A stretch of 37,739 bases of DNA, from contig FZLQ01000005.1 in assembly GCA_900197605.1 (NCBI GenBank), forward strand, positions 1-37,739, read 5' to 3'. Under the pieces are notes generated by a model. The model was not told where the DNA came from and searched no databases. It saw only the letters and a program-made list of their open reading frames with translations. The DNA is from Phyllobacteriaceae bacterium Water-Bin73. GTDB lineage: Bacteria > Pseudomonadota > Alphaproteobacteria > RS24. Numbering within the stretch: position 1 is the stretch's first letter; every line of letters starts with the position of its first letter. Made by a program: the position numbers and the translations under genes. Below, in pieces: positions 6,602-15,112 of this stretch.

Positions 6602-9511
6602 ATGACAAAAGAGGCGGCAAAACAGGCGGCGAAAAAACCGGTAAAAAAAGCGGCAAAAAAAGAGGCCCAAAAAGAAGCCCAAAAAGAGGCTAAGACATCC
6701 GTGCCGCATGCCCGCCCTCATTCGAGGGTGGCTTTGCGCGACACCTTGCGCGGCTTGGCCGCCACCCATCAAGGTGATGATAAAGCCCTGCGCATGGCCG
6801 TGCTCGAGACCTTGCGCGCGCAATTGACCCAAGACCGCGCTCAAGCGCGTGACGGTTTGGAAGCAAAGAAATTAAAAGGCGCAAAATGTGCCGAACTCAT
6901 CTCGGCGCGCATGGATGATATGCTGGCGGCGCTGGCCGATTTTGTCACTCAAGATGTGCTCTATATCGCCAATCCGACCGATGCCGAACAAGTTACCGTG
7001 GTGGCGGTTGGCGGCTATGGGCGGGGTCGCTTGGCGCCCCATTCGGATATCGATTTACTGTTTTTACTGCCCTATAAGCGCAATGCCACAAGCGAGAGTT
7101 TTGTCGAATATATTCTCTATATTCTGTGGGATTTGGGGCTGAAAGTCGGACACGCCACGCGCTCCATCAGCGATTGCGTAAGCCAAGCCCAAGCCGATAT
7201 GACAGTGCGCACAGCGATGCTGGAAAGTCGCTTTTTATGGGGCAGCGGCGCGGTTTATGACAGCTATCGCGAGGCTTTTCAGACAAAAATCATGCGCGGT
7301 TCGGCGCGCCAATTTGTGACCGCCAAGCTGGCGGAGCGCGATGAGCGGCATGAAAAAACCGGTCGCTCGCGCTATTTGGTGGAGCCGAATTTGAAAGAGG
7401 GCAAAGGCGGATTGCGCGACTTGAATACGCTGTTTTGGATTGCCCGATACAGCTATCAGGTCGAGGCGCTGGATGATTTGGTCGGGCTTGGTGTGTTGAC
7501 GGCAGATGAGTTGAAGCTGTTTCGAAAATGCGATGATTTTCTTTGGCATGTGCGCTGCCATTTGCATTTTTTGACCGATATGGCGCAGGAGCGTTTGAGC
7601 TTTGATTTGCAAAAACCCTTGGCTGAGTTTTTCTATCCGGCTGAGGAAGCCAAAGATGCGGCGGCGATGAAGCCGGTTGAGAAGTTCATGCGGCGTTATT
7701 TTCTGGTGGCCAAAAATGTCGGCGATCTGACAGCCATTTTTTGTGCCTCGCTGGAAGCGGCGCAAAAAAAGCCGCGTGCTGCGGCGCGCCTGCCGGCCTT
7801 GTTTCGGCGGCAAAAACAGGTTGATGGCTTCACCATTGGGGCGGGTCGGTTGCAAATGGAAGTCGAAGACGGCTTTGCGCGTGACCCGGTCAATCTCATT
7901 CGGGTGTTTCATCTCTCCGACAGCACCGGCCTTGATATTCACCCCGATACGCTGCGTGCCATTACCCAGAACACGTATCTCATTAATGCGGCGCTGCGCG
8001 ATGACGCGACGGCGAATAAATTATTTCTCGACTTGCTGACCTCAAAGCGCGACCCGGAACGGATTTTGCGACGGATGAATGAAGCCGGTGTTTTGGGGCG
8101 TTTCATTCCCGATTTTGGCCGCATTGTCGCGCTGATGCAGTTTAATATGTATCACCATTATACGGCTGATGAGCATTTGCTGCGCGCCCTTGGTTTGCTG
8201 CGCGAAATTGAAAGCGGCGCGGTGCGCGATGAACACCCGCTGGCCACCAGCCTGCTAAACAATGGCGCGGTCAATCGACGGGTCATTTATCTGGCGACAT
8301 TGCTGCATGATATTGCCAAAGGCCGCCCCGAAGACCATTCGGTTGCGGGCGCGCGCATTGCGCGCAAATTGGGCCCGCGTTTGGGTTTCTCAAAAGCCGA
8401 AACGGCGCTTACTGAATGGCTGGTGCAGGAACATTTGGTGATGAGTGATGTTGCCCAGCGGCGCGATTTATCTGACCCGCGCACAGTTGAGGATTTTGCC
8501 AAAACGGTGAAAAGCATGGAGCGTCTCAATCATTTATTCGTGCTGACGGAGGTGGATATTAAGGCCGTCGGGCCGGGCGTTTTTAACGGCTGGAAGGCGC
8601 AGCTTTTGCGCGAGCTTTATGGCGAGACGGCGTCTCGGTTTAATGCCGGCACCGCATTGGCAGCGCGCGGCGAAAGGCTGGACGGGGCCAAAACCGCCTT
8701 TGCTCAAATGCTGGATAAGGATTGGAGCATCCGCAAAACCAAAGCCTATATTCGCCGCCAATCCGACGCCTATTGGCTGAGCTTTCCGACCGAGGCCCAG
8801 CTTCGCCATGCCGATTTGATTACCGATATGGAAGATGGCGGGCATTTGCTGGCTCTGGAAGTGCATGATGATACGCTGCGCGATTGTTCCGAGATAACGA
8901 TTATCTGCCAAGACCATGCCGGTCTGTTTGCCCGTCTTGCCGGCGCATGCGCTTTGGCCGGTCTGACGATTTTGGATGCGCGCATTACGACAACCCATGA
9001 CGGGCTGGCCATTGATGCGCTGCATGTCGCTGACCGCGACAGAAGCGGCCCGCTGGCGCAGGATAAAGCCACGCGTTTGAAACAGACCATGCGCGATGTT
9101 TTGGCGGGCAAGGTGATTGTGCCCGACCGGTTGGGCGGCGCGCCGCGCCGCGCCCATATTGAGGCGTTTGATTTGCGCCCGCAATTGCGCATTGACAATA
9201 ATCTGGCCGATGATGCCAGCATTATTGAGGTCAGCGGTCTCGACCGGCCGGGGCTGCTTTATGCGCTATTGCGCGCGCTTTATGAGCTTAATCTCTCAGT
9301 CTCGGCGGCGCGGATTGCGACTTTTGGCGAGCGTGTCGTCGATGTGTTTCACGTCACGGATTTGGCCGGTGGGCAAATTACCGATGCGGCCCGCAAGAAA
9401 AAACTGCGCGCCGTTTTGCGCCGCGTCATCAATAATCCGGTAAAGGCGGCACAACCTAAAAAGCAGTCCAAAAAGCGGTCCAAAAAACCTCATCGACATG
9501 AGGCGGCCTGA
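6602..9511 (+). CDS. glnD: PII uridylyltransferase / uridylyl-removing enzyme
   Basis: Bifunctional nitrogen sensor that uridylylates PII proteins when glutamine is low and removes UMP when glutamine is high. The ATG at 6602 is preferred over an in-frame TTG at 6581 because an AGAAAGGG ribosome binding site lies eight bases before it; this gives 969 residues. In order: an Ala/Lys-rich tail (residues 3-31); a nucleotidyltransferase domain with GGYGRGRLAPHSDID (137-151, metal-binding Asp149 and Asp151); an HD domain with LLHDIAKG (H569, D570); and two C-terminal ACT domains that bind glutamine. It ends in a second Lys-rich stretch. The N-terminal tail is built of six 12-base units and is not part of the conserved enzyme. 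The gene overlaps the region around the murJ start. Confidence 0.96.
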   Translation: MTKEAAKQAAKKPVKKAAKKEAQKEAQKEAKTSVPHARPHSRVALRDTLRGLAATHQGDDKALRMAVLETLRAQLTQDRAQARDGLEAKKLKGAKCAELISARMDDMLAALADFVTQDVLYIANPTDAEQVTVVAVGGYGRGRLAPHSDIDLLFLLPYKRNATSESFVEYILYILWDLGLKVGHATRSISDCVSQAQADMTVRTAMLESRFLWGSGAVYDSYREAFQTKIMRGSARQFVTAKLAERDERHEKTGRSRYLVEPNLKEGKGGLRDLNTLFWIARYSYQVEALDDLVGLGVLTADELKLFRKCDDFLWHVRCHLHFLTDMAQERLSFDLQKPLAEFFYPAEEAKDAAAMKPVEKFMRRYFLVAKNVGDLTAIFCASLEAAQKKPRAAARLPALFRRQKQVDGFTIGAGRLQMEVEDGFARDPVNLIRVFHLSDSTGLDIHPDTLRAITQNTYLINAALRDDATANKLFLDLLTSKRDPERILRRMNEAGVLGRFIPDFGRIVALMQFNMYHHYTADEHLLRALGLLREIESGAVRDEHPLATSLLNNGAVNRRVIYLATLLHDIAKGRPEDHSVAGARIARKLGPRLGFSKAETALTEWLVQEHLVMSDVAQRRDLSDPRTVEDFAKTVKSMERLNHLFVLTEVDIKAVGPGVFNGWKAQLLRELYGETASRFNAGTALAARGERLDGAKTAFAQMLDKDWSIRKTKAYIRRQSDAYWLSFPTEAQLRHADLITDMEDGGHLLALEVHDDTLRDCSEITIICQDHAGLFARLAGACALAGLTILDARITTTHDGLAIDALHVADRDRSGPLAQDKATRLKQTMRDVLAGKVIVPDRLGGAPRRAHIEAFDLRPQLRIDNNLADDASIIEVSGLDRPGLLYALLRALYELNLSVSAARIATFGERVVDVFHVTDLAGGQITDAARKKKLRAVLRRVINNPVKAAQPKKQSKKRSKKPHRHEAA
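6617..6688 (+). repeat. Six in-frame 12-bp units coding the Ala/Lys tail of GlnD
   Basis: Six successive four-codon units of the form Ala/Val-Lys/Gln-Lys/Gln-x (GCA AAA CAG GCG, then GCG AAA AAA CCG, and so on to GCC CAA AAA GAG) encode residues 6-29 of GlnD. The last two units differ only at one third codon position. The product resembles the AAKKP-type tails of bacterial histone H1-like proteins. The size of each unit keeps the frame. Confidence 0.7.
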
Positions 9512-9512
9512 T

Positions 9513-11123
9513 ATGGCGACACAAAAAGCGGGCTTATTATCCAATGCCGCGCTGGTCGGCATGGCGACGATGGCCAGCCGCGTGACCGGTTTTATCCGAG
9601 ATATTTTTCTCGCCGCGCTATTGGGCGCCGGGCCATTGGCCGAGATTTTTGTCATTGCCTTTCGGCTGCCCAATTTGTTTCGCCGCCTGTTTGCCGAAGG
9701 CGCCTTTAACGCGGCCTTTGTCCCGCTATTTTCAAAACGCTTGCAACAAGAAGGCCGCACCGCCGCTTTGGCCTTTGCCGGACAAATATGTTCCGTGCTG
9801 CTGGCCGCGCTGGCCCTGTTTACCCTCTTGGCAGAAATTTTCATGCCCGCTTTGGTGTTGGCATTGGCGCAGGGCTTTGCCGGTGACGCTGAAAAATTCG
9901 ACCTTGCCGTGCATTATGCGCGCATCAGTTTTCCCTATCTGATTTTCATGTCGCTGATGGCGTTATTTGCCGCCATGCTGAACGCGGTTAATCGGTTTCT
10001 CGCCGCATCGCTCGCGCCGGTGCTGCTCAATCTGGTATTGATTGCGGCAATGGCGGTGTTGGTGCTGGATAATGGCGGCTCAGTGGCGGCGGCTTCTGCC
10101 GATGGGCGGGTTTTGGATTATGTCATTTATGCCGTCACGCTGGCCGGTCTGGCGCAATTTTTATGCGTGTTCATCGCCGCTTGGCGCGCCGGTTTACGCA
10201 CCCCGCTGGCCGCGCCGGTTCTCTCTGATGATGTGCGCAAGGTTTGGCGGCTGGCCGTGCCGGGCATTTTGGCCGCCGGTATCGGGCAAATCAATTTGCT
10301 GGTCGGCACCTCTATTGCCACCGGTCAAGCCGGGGCGGCGGCGTGGCTTTATTATGCCGACCGGTTGTATCAATTGCCGATGGGGGTGATTGGGGTCGCA
10401 TTGGCGGTGACGCTTTTGCCTGAATTGGCGCGCCGTTTGGCTGACGGGCAAGAAGCGGGCGCGCGCGAGGCGCAAAATATCGCCGTGCTGGCGGCCGGTG
10501 GCCTGACCCTGCCCGCGGCGGTCGGCCTGATGGTGCTGGCCCAGCCGATTGTCGCCTTATTATTCGAGCGCGGCGCCTTCACCGCCGCCGATAGCGCCAT
10601 GACGGCGCAAATAATTTTCGTCTTTGCTTTCGGCTTGCCGGCTTTCGTGTTTATCAAAGCCCTGCAACCCTCTTTCTTTGCGCGCCAAGATACGCGCGCG
10701 CCGTTTATTGACGGGGCCATCGGCGTCGGCGTGAATATTGCTTTATCGCTGAGCCTGTTTGCGAGCTATGGCGCACCGGCCATTGCCTTTGCGACAGTGG
10801 TGGCGGGCTGGGTGACATTGGGCTTAATGCTGGGGCGCATGGCGCGGCGCGGCATTTATGCCTTATCGGCCAATCTGCTGCGGCGCCTCGCCGGACAAAT
10901 CGCAGCGGCGGTTTTGATGGGCGTGGCTTTGGTTTATCCGGCCTCTTTATTGACGGCAGCGCAGCTCAGCGCCAGCCAAAGCGGTGCGCCGCTTGGCGCG
11001 CTCATATTGGCTGTCTGGCTGGGCGGGCTGATTATGGGCGGGGCGATTATATATGCCATTGCGGCGGTTTTATTGGGCGCGGTGCGGCGCGCCGATATCG
11101 ACCTCTTGCGGGGGGCGGATTGA
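9513..11123 (+). CDS. murJ: Lipid II flippase MurJ
   Basis: Integral inner-membrane protein of the MOP superfamily that moves lipid II across the cytoplasmic membrane for peptidoglycan synthesis. The conserved N-terminal block includes SRVTGFIRDI, FRLPNLFRRLFAEGAF and NAAFVPLF, followed by many hydrophobic segments (about 14 expected for the family). The ATG at 9513 is preferred over one at 9498: GAGG (9500-9503) lies nine bases before it and it follows the glnD stop (9509-9511) by one base, suggesting translational coupling. The predicted length is 536 residues, normal for MurJ. The neighbouring order glnD-murJ-trpS is conserved in Alphaproteobacteria. Confidence 0.95.
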   Translation: MATQKAGLLSNAALVGMATMASRVTGFIRDIFLAALLGAGPLAEIFVIAFRLPNLFRRLFAEGAFNAAFVPLFSKRLQQEGRTAALAFAGQICSVLLAALALFTLLAEIFMPALVLALAQGFAGDAEKFDLAVHYARISFPYLIFMSLMALFAAMLNAVNRFLAASLAPVLLNLVLIAAMAVLVLDNGGSVAAASADGRVLDYVIYAVTLAGLAQFLCVFIAAWRAGLRTPLAAPVLSDDVRKVWRLAVPGILAAGIGQINLLVGTSIATGQAGAAAWLYYADRLYQLPMGVIGVALAVTLLPELARRLADGQEAGAREAQNIAVLAAGGLTLPAAVGLMVLAQPIVALLFERGAFTAADSAMTAQIIFVFAFGLPAFVFIKALQPSFFARQDTRAPFIDGAIGVGVNIALSLSLFASYGAPAIAFATVVAGWVTLGLMLGRMARRGIYALSANLLRRLAGQIAAAVLMGVALVYPASLLTAAQLSASQSGAPLGALILAVWLGGLIMGGAIIYAIAAVLLGAVRRADIDLLRGAD

Positions 11124-11169
11124 TGCGCCATAACCGACGCATATTGGCGAAGGGCTGGGGATTAAGGAT

Positions 11170-12183
11170 ATGAGCGAGCATAAACCACGCGTGCTGTCGG
11201 GGGTGCAACCGACGGGTAATTTGCATTTGGGCAATTATCTCGGTGCCATTCGCAATTTTGTCGCCCTGCAAGAAAGCCATGAATGTCTTTATTGCGTGGT
11301 CGATTTGCATGCCATTACGGTGTTTCAAGACCCGGCTGAGCTGGCCGCCAATACGCGCGAAGTTGCCGCCGCCTTTATCGCCGCCGGTGTGGACCCGAAA
11401 AACCATATTGTTTTCAACCAAGCGCAAGTGCCGCAGCATGCCGAATTGGCCTGGGTGCTGAATTGTGTGGCGCGCATGGGCTGGCTTAACCGCATGACCC
11501 AGTTCAAAGAAAAAGCCGGTAAGGATCGCGAGAAAGCCTCGGTCGGGCTTTATGTTTATCCCAATCTGATGGCGGCTGATATTTTGCTGTATCAAGCGAC
11601 CCATGTGCCGGTCGGGGAAGACCAAAAACAGCATCTCGAATTGGCCCGCGATATTGCTCAAAAATTCAATAATGATTTTAACGCGGAAGGGTTTTTCCCG
11701 CAGCCTGAGCCGCTGATACAAGGGCCGGCGACGCGGGTGATGAGCCTGCGCGATGGCAGTAAGAAAATGTCAAAATCCGACCCGTCTGATTTATCGCGCA
11801 TCACCATGCTCGACAGCGCCGATGAGATTGCCAAGAAAATTCGCAAAGCCAAAACCGACCCGCATGAGCTGCCTGAAAATGAGGCCGCGCTGGACGGGCG
11901 GCCTGAGGCAGCCAATCTATTGGGCATTTATGCGGCTTTGGCGGCGCAGGATTTATCGACCACGATTGGCGCATTTGCCGGTCAGCAATTCTCGGTCTTG
12001 AAAGAGGCATTGGCTGAATTGGCGATTGCCAAAATAGCCCCCATTGGCGATGAGATGCGCCGCTTGAATGATGACCCGGGCACGGTTGATGCGATTTTGG
12101 CCGATGGCGCCGCCCGCGCCCGCGCGCTGGCTGAGCCGGTGATGGACGATGTGCGCAAGCTGGTCGGGTTTCTGGGCAGCTAG
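11170..12183 (+). CDS. trpS: Tryptophanyl-tRNA synthetase
   Basis: Class I aminoacyl-tRNA synthetase that charges tRNA-Trp with tryptophan. The HIGH-equivalent HLGN is at residues 19-22, after the typical [14 protein letters not shown] start, and KMSKS is at 199-203. The total of 337 residues is normal for the family. AAGGA sits unusually close (one base) to the ATG, with GGGG a little further upstream, so the ribosome binding geometry is not standard. The gene follows murJ by 46 bases and precedes the universal stress protein. I see no tryptophan leader peptide or attenuator upstream. Confidence 0.96.
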   Translation: MSEHKPRVLSGVQPTGNLHLGNYLGAIRNFVALQESHECLYCVVDLHAITVFQDPAELAANTREVAAAFIAAGVDPKNHIVFNQAQVPQHAELAWVLNCVARMGWLNRMTQFKEKAGKDREKASVGLYVYPNLMAADILLYQATHVPVGEDQKQHLELARDIAQKFNNDFNAEGFFPQPEPLIQGPATRVMSLRDGSKKMSKSDPSDLSRITMLDSADEIAKKIRKAKTDPHELPENEAALDGRPEAANLLGIYAALAAQDLSTTIGAFAGQQFSVLKEALAELAIAKIAPIGDEMRRLNDDPGTVDAILADGAARARALAEPVMDDVRKLVGFLGS

Positions 12184-12250
12184 GCGCGCCCGACAGATCG
12201 TCCATTTATTTTTCTTGTTTCAATGCGCCCGCGCTGGCAGCATGCGGGGC

Positions 12251-12727
12251 ATGGATATAACCCAACATTTACAACGCAAGTTTCTGATTGTCGTTGACGG
12301 CACGCCGGAAAGCCATGCGGCTTTGCGCTTTGCCGCGCGCCGCGCCCACGGCACAGGCGGCAGCGTCGCGCTATTGCTGGTCATTGAGCCTGAAAGCCAT
12401 GACCATTGGCTGGGCGTCTCGACCCTGATGAAAGAAGAGGCCGAAATGGAGGCCGAGAGAATTCTCACCGAATCGGCGGCATTGGTTGAAATGCTGGGCG
12501 GCGAGAAGCCGAAAACCCATATTCGTCACGGCCAATTGGCTGAAGAAATAGCCCGCTTGATTGATGAAGACCGGTCGATTTCGACATTGGTCTTGGCGGC
12601 GGCCGTGGGCGGCGCAGGCCCCGGCCCCTTGGTTTCAGAAATCGGCGCGGGCAAATCAGCCGTGCATATTCCGGTCACCATTGTGCCGGGTGATTTATCT
12701 GATGACGAGATAGACGCGCTGACCTAA
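12251..12727 (+). CDS. Universal stress protein (UspA family)
   Basis: Small cytoplasmic UspA-fold protein, probably nucleotide-binding; no specific role can be assigned. The core begins FLIVVDGTPESHAALRFAARRA, a typical first beta strand followed by an Asp and helix alpha1, and the C-terminal half ends in the hydrophobic IPVTIVPG strand of the family. The glycine-rich ATP loop (normally GxxGxxxxxxxxGS) is only partly recognisable around VGGAGPGPLVSEIGAGKS. The start at 12251 gives 158 residues; an ATG at 12242 would add three. Neither has a strong ribosome binding site. A usp gene after trpS is common in Alphaproteobacteria. Confidence 0.85.
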   Translation: MDITQHLQRKFLIVVDGTPESHAALRFAARRAHGTGGSVALLLVIEPESHDHWLGVSTLMKEEAEMEAERILTESAALVEMLGGEKPKTHIRHGQLAEEIARLIDEDRSISTLVLAAAVGGAGPGPLVSEIGAGKSAVHIPVTIVPGDLSDDEIDALT

Positions 12728-12766
12728 AGCGGCTGATTTAGGCGGCTGATTTAGGCGGCTGATTTA
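12728..12766 (+). repeat. Three tandem copies of a 13-bp unit
   Basis: The unit GGCGGCTGATTTA occurs at 12741-12753 and 12754-12766, with a first copy at 12728-12740 that differs only in its first base. A partial copy follows. The array starts one base after the usp stop codon, at the left edge of the inserted two-gene segment. Together with a candidate weak promoter (TTTCAA 12788-12793, 17 bases, TATGCT 12811-12816) it fills the 110-base gap before the hydroxylase. Confidence 0.85.
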
Positions 12767-12837
12767 GGGGGCTGGGGCAACAATCTCTTTCAACATAGTC
12801 AAAGGCGGTTTATGCTGCGGCCAAAGGGAGAGAGCCC

Positions 12838-13764
12838 ATGCAGATTGAAGAGCTGATTGCGGTCAAAGTGACCTTAACCGCCATTCCGGTGTTTTTTCTG
12901 GCGATTGCCATTGAACTGGTCGCGGTAAAATTTTTCGCGCAACGCGGCAGCCTGAACGCCAAAGATGATGGCGTGAGTATTTTCATGGGGCTGTTTTCCG
13001 TCATCACCAATGGCGCGGCGGCGTTTTTAACTGTCGGCATGTTATATTGGGCGCAAAATTATCAGCTGACAATATTGCCGCTCACGGTCACGACTTTGGT
13101 GGCGTGTTTTGTCCTTGATGATTTGCGTTATTATCTGCATCACCGGATTGCGCACCGATGCCGCTGGCCTTGGGCGATGCATATTATTCATCATTCCAGC
13201 CGCCGGTTTTCTATGGCGGTTGCTTTGCGTCAGGGCTGGACCAAGCATTTTACCGGCACAACATTGCTCAAAGTGCCGCTGGTGCTGGTCGGTTTTGACC
13301 CGCTTATGGTTATTTTCTGCGGCGCGCTCAATGCGGTTTATCAATTCTTTCTGCATACGGAAACCGTCGATAAAATGCCGCGCTGGTTTGAGGCGGTGTT
13401 CAATACGCCATCGCATCACCGCGTGCATCACGGCAATAATCCGCAATATCTCGACGCCAATTATGCCGGCACATTGATTATTTGGGATAAAATGTTCGGC
13501 ACATTTGCGGCGGAAGACGACGCCGATCGTCCCAATTACGGGCTGGTGAAGGATTTTGAGCATTATAATCCCTTCCGCATTTTCATTCATGAATATTGGG
13601 GCATTGTCAAAGATGTGCTGCGCCCGGGTCTTAGTCCGCTCCAGCGTTTGCTGTATATCATCGCCCCGCCGGGCTGGAGCCATGACGGCTCGCGTTTGAC
13701 CTCAACGGATATAAAACGCGAGGCCGGTCTGCTCGATGACACGCCGCGTGCACCGGCCGAATAG
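12838..13764 (+). CDS. Sterol desaturase / fatty acid hydroxylase family protein
   Basis: Membrane-bound non-heme di-iron oxygenase of the fatty acid hydroxylase superfamily. Histidine clusters expected to hold the two irons are at HHRIAH (101-106), HIIHH (115-119), H173 and HHRVHH (193-198), in the family order and spacing. Hydrophobic segments occupy roughly residues 10-32, 48-70, 78-96 and 145-170. The protein has 308 residues. A GGGAGAG ribosome binding site precedes the ATG. The substrate cannot be read from sequence; related proteins act on sterols, carotenoids, fatty acids or alkylglycerols. The gene is not part of the conserved backbone order and sits between usp and nfuA with an unrecognised membrane protein, which suggests that the two were gained together. 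Confidence 0.88.
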   Translation: MQIEELIAVKVTLTAIPVFFLAIAIELVAVKFFAQRGSLNAKDDGVSIFMGLFSVITNGAAAFLTVGMLYWAQNYQLTILPLTVTTLVACFVLDDLRYYLHHRIAHRCRWPWAMHIIHHSSRRFSMAVALRQGWTKHFTGTTLLKVPLVLVGFDPLMVIFCGALNAVYQFFLHTETVDKMPRWFEAVFNTPSHHRVHHGNNPQYLDANYAGTLIIWDKMFGTFAAEDDADRPNYGLVKDFEHYNPFRIFIHEYWGIVKDVLRPGLSPLQRLLYIIAPPGWSHDGSRLTSTDIKREAGLLDDTPRAPAE

Positions 13765-13823
13765 GCCGGCAAATTAAGGCCGAATAGGCCGGAGAATTAA
13801 GGCTGAGTAAGCCGGAGAAAACA
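13755..13823 (+). repeat. Three tandem copies of a 23-bp unit spanning a stop codon and the next ribosome binding site
   Basis: Copies lie at 13755-13777, 13778-13800 and 13801-13823; the first two are nearly identical and the third is diverged. Copy one contains the stop codon of the hydroxylase (13762-13764). Copy three supplies the GCCGGAG ribosome binding site of the following gene (ATG at 13827), and copy two carries the same GGAG. The next gene's translation signal is therefore embedded in the repeat. Confidence 0.8.
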
Positions 13824-13826
13824 AGC

Positions 13827-14432
13827 ATGCCCCATTTTGCCCTGTCTGAATTATTGATTGTTGTGGTCGGCCTGTGGGCGGCGCGTCGCCTGTATGGCGC
13901 GGGGCGCGGCGCAGCGGCTTTGGCTCTTATCTTGTTTTCTGCCGCTGCCGGTATTGGTGTTATTCGTTTCGGCCTTGACCGCGACGGCGCGCTGATAGCG
14001 GCACTGGCCGATATTCATCGTTTCGCCGGTACGCTGGGTGGCACGGCGGCAATGATGGCGCTGGTTTATGATTTATTGCAGCGGCGCGCGCCAAATCCGG
14101 TTTGGCAGGGGCGGTATATGGCGGCCTGCGCGATTGCGCTGGCGCTGGCTCTGGCTTTTCCTGTGCTCAGCGTGCCGTTTTTTATCTGGTGGTCGGTCGC
14201 CTTTATCGGGCTGGCGGCCATTTTGGCCGATAGGCTGGGACCGGCTTCCGGCATGACACCCTTCATGGCCATGTCTATCGCCGGTTTGATGCTGGTTAAT
14301 GCGGTGGTGTTTCGCCAAGCGTCCTGGCTCAGCGTGTCGATGAGTTGGCATATTTTTCATGTGCTGGTCGCGGTTTGGGCTTTTGGTTTGGCGCATTTGC
14401 TGGCCGCAGCTCCAAATAGAAGCGCCCCATAA
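13827..14432 (+). CDS. Unrecognised multi-pass membrane protein
   Basis: I do not recognise this 201-residue protein. It consists almost entirely of hydrophobic segments, about six or seven probable membrane helices, starting directly at the N-terminus (LLIVVVGLWAARRL) without a cleavable signal. Polar or charged residues inside or between helices include RFGLDRDG, the DIHRFAGTLGG segment and a C-terminal SWHIFHVL...AH histidine cluster. The C-terminal cluster faintly recalls CREST-superfamily hydrolases (ceramidase/hemolysin III type), but its histidine spacing differs (HxxH, not HxxxH) and I would not assign it. A GGAG site from the upstream 23-bp repeat precedes the ATG by nine bases. Adjacency to the hydroxylase suggests a shared lipid-related role, which is inference only. 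Confidence 0.8.
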   Translation: MPHFALSELLIVVVGLWAARRLYGAGRGAAALALILFSAAAGIGVIRFGLDRDGALIAALADIHRFAGTLGGTAAMMALVYDLLQRRAPNPVWQGRYMAACAIALALALAFPVLSVPFFIWWSVAFIGLAAILADRLGPASGMTPFMAMSIAGLMLVNAVVFRQASWLSVSMSWHIFHVLVAVWAFGLAHLLAAAPNRSAP

Positions 14433-14458
14433 AGCCGCTCGTTTTTTATCGCCAGATT

Positions 14459-14472
14459 GCCTATATAAAGGC
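14459..14472. promoter_or_regulatory. Small inverted repeat upstream of nfuA
   Basis: GCCT (14459-14462) and AGGC (14469-14472) flank ATATAA in the 78-base gap before nfuA. A weak -10-like TACACT follows at 14473-14478. This could be a small operator or chance. Confidence 0.2.
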
Positions 14473-14510
14473 TACACTCTTGCCAATCATAAAAGCTGAG
14501 GAAAACGCGC

Positions 14511-15083
14511 ATGTTTATCCAGACTGAAGACACACCCAATCCGGCCAGCCTGAAGTTTTTGCCGGGCCGCGAAGTGACGGGCAGCGCGCCGCCGGTTGAT
14601 TTTCCCAATCAAGATGCGGCTGAGGCCTCGCCTTTGGCGGCGGCTTTATTTGCCATTGAGGGCGTGACCTCGGTGTTTTTCGGGGCCGATTATATTGTTG
14701 TGTCAAAGGCCGAGGGGCTGGAATGGCAATTGGTAAAACCGGCCATTTTGACCGCCATTATGGAACATTTTATTGCCGAGCGTCCGCTCATGGCTGCCGG
14801 ATTTACGGGCACGGCGAGCGATGCAGGCGAGGCTGAGGTGGCTGAAGAGGATGCCGAAGTGGTCGCCATCATCAAACAAATTCTCGATACACGGGTGCGC
14901 CCGGCTGTCGCGCAAGATGGCGGTGACATTGTTTTTCACGGCTTTGAAGACGGCATTGTCTCCTTGCATATGCGCGGGGCATGCGCCGGATGCCCGTCGG
15001 CCACGGCGACATTGAAGCAGGGCGTTGAAAATCTGTTGAAACATTATGTGCCATCGGTCAGCGAAGTGCGCGCTGTTATTTAG
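14511..15083 (+). CDS. nfuA: NfuA/NifU-type iron-sulfur cluster carrier
   Basis: Carries and delivers Fe-S clusters to target proteins such as radical SAM enzymes. The N-terminal Nfu domain opens with MFIQTEDTPNPASLKFLPG, a highly conserved start, and covers roughly residues 1-90. An acidic linker follows at about 103-116. The C-terminal NifU domain (about 117-190) has the cluster-binding CxxC at C158 and C161 (GACAGCPSA). Its 190 residues are typical of alphaproteobacterial and mitochondrial-type Nfu. GAGGAAA precedes the ATG by six bases. Its position near miaB, a [4Fe-4S] enzyme that may be a client, is noteworthy, but the order is also simply conserved. Confidence 0.93.
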   Translation: MFIQTEDTPNPASLKFLPGREVTGSAPPVDFPNQDAAEASPLAAALFAIEGVTSVFFGADYIVVSKAEGLEWQLVKPAILTAIMEHFIAERPLMAAGFTGTASDAGEAEVAEEDAEVVAIIKQILDTRVRPAVAQDGGDIVFHGFEDGIVSLHMRGACAGCPSATATLKQGVENLLKHYVPSVSEVRAVI

Positions 15084-15112
15084 AGGCAAACCCTGATGCT
15101 CGGCTTTTGACG

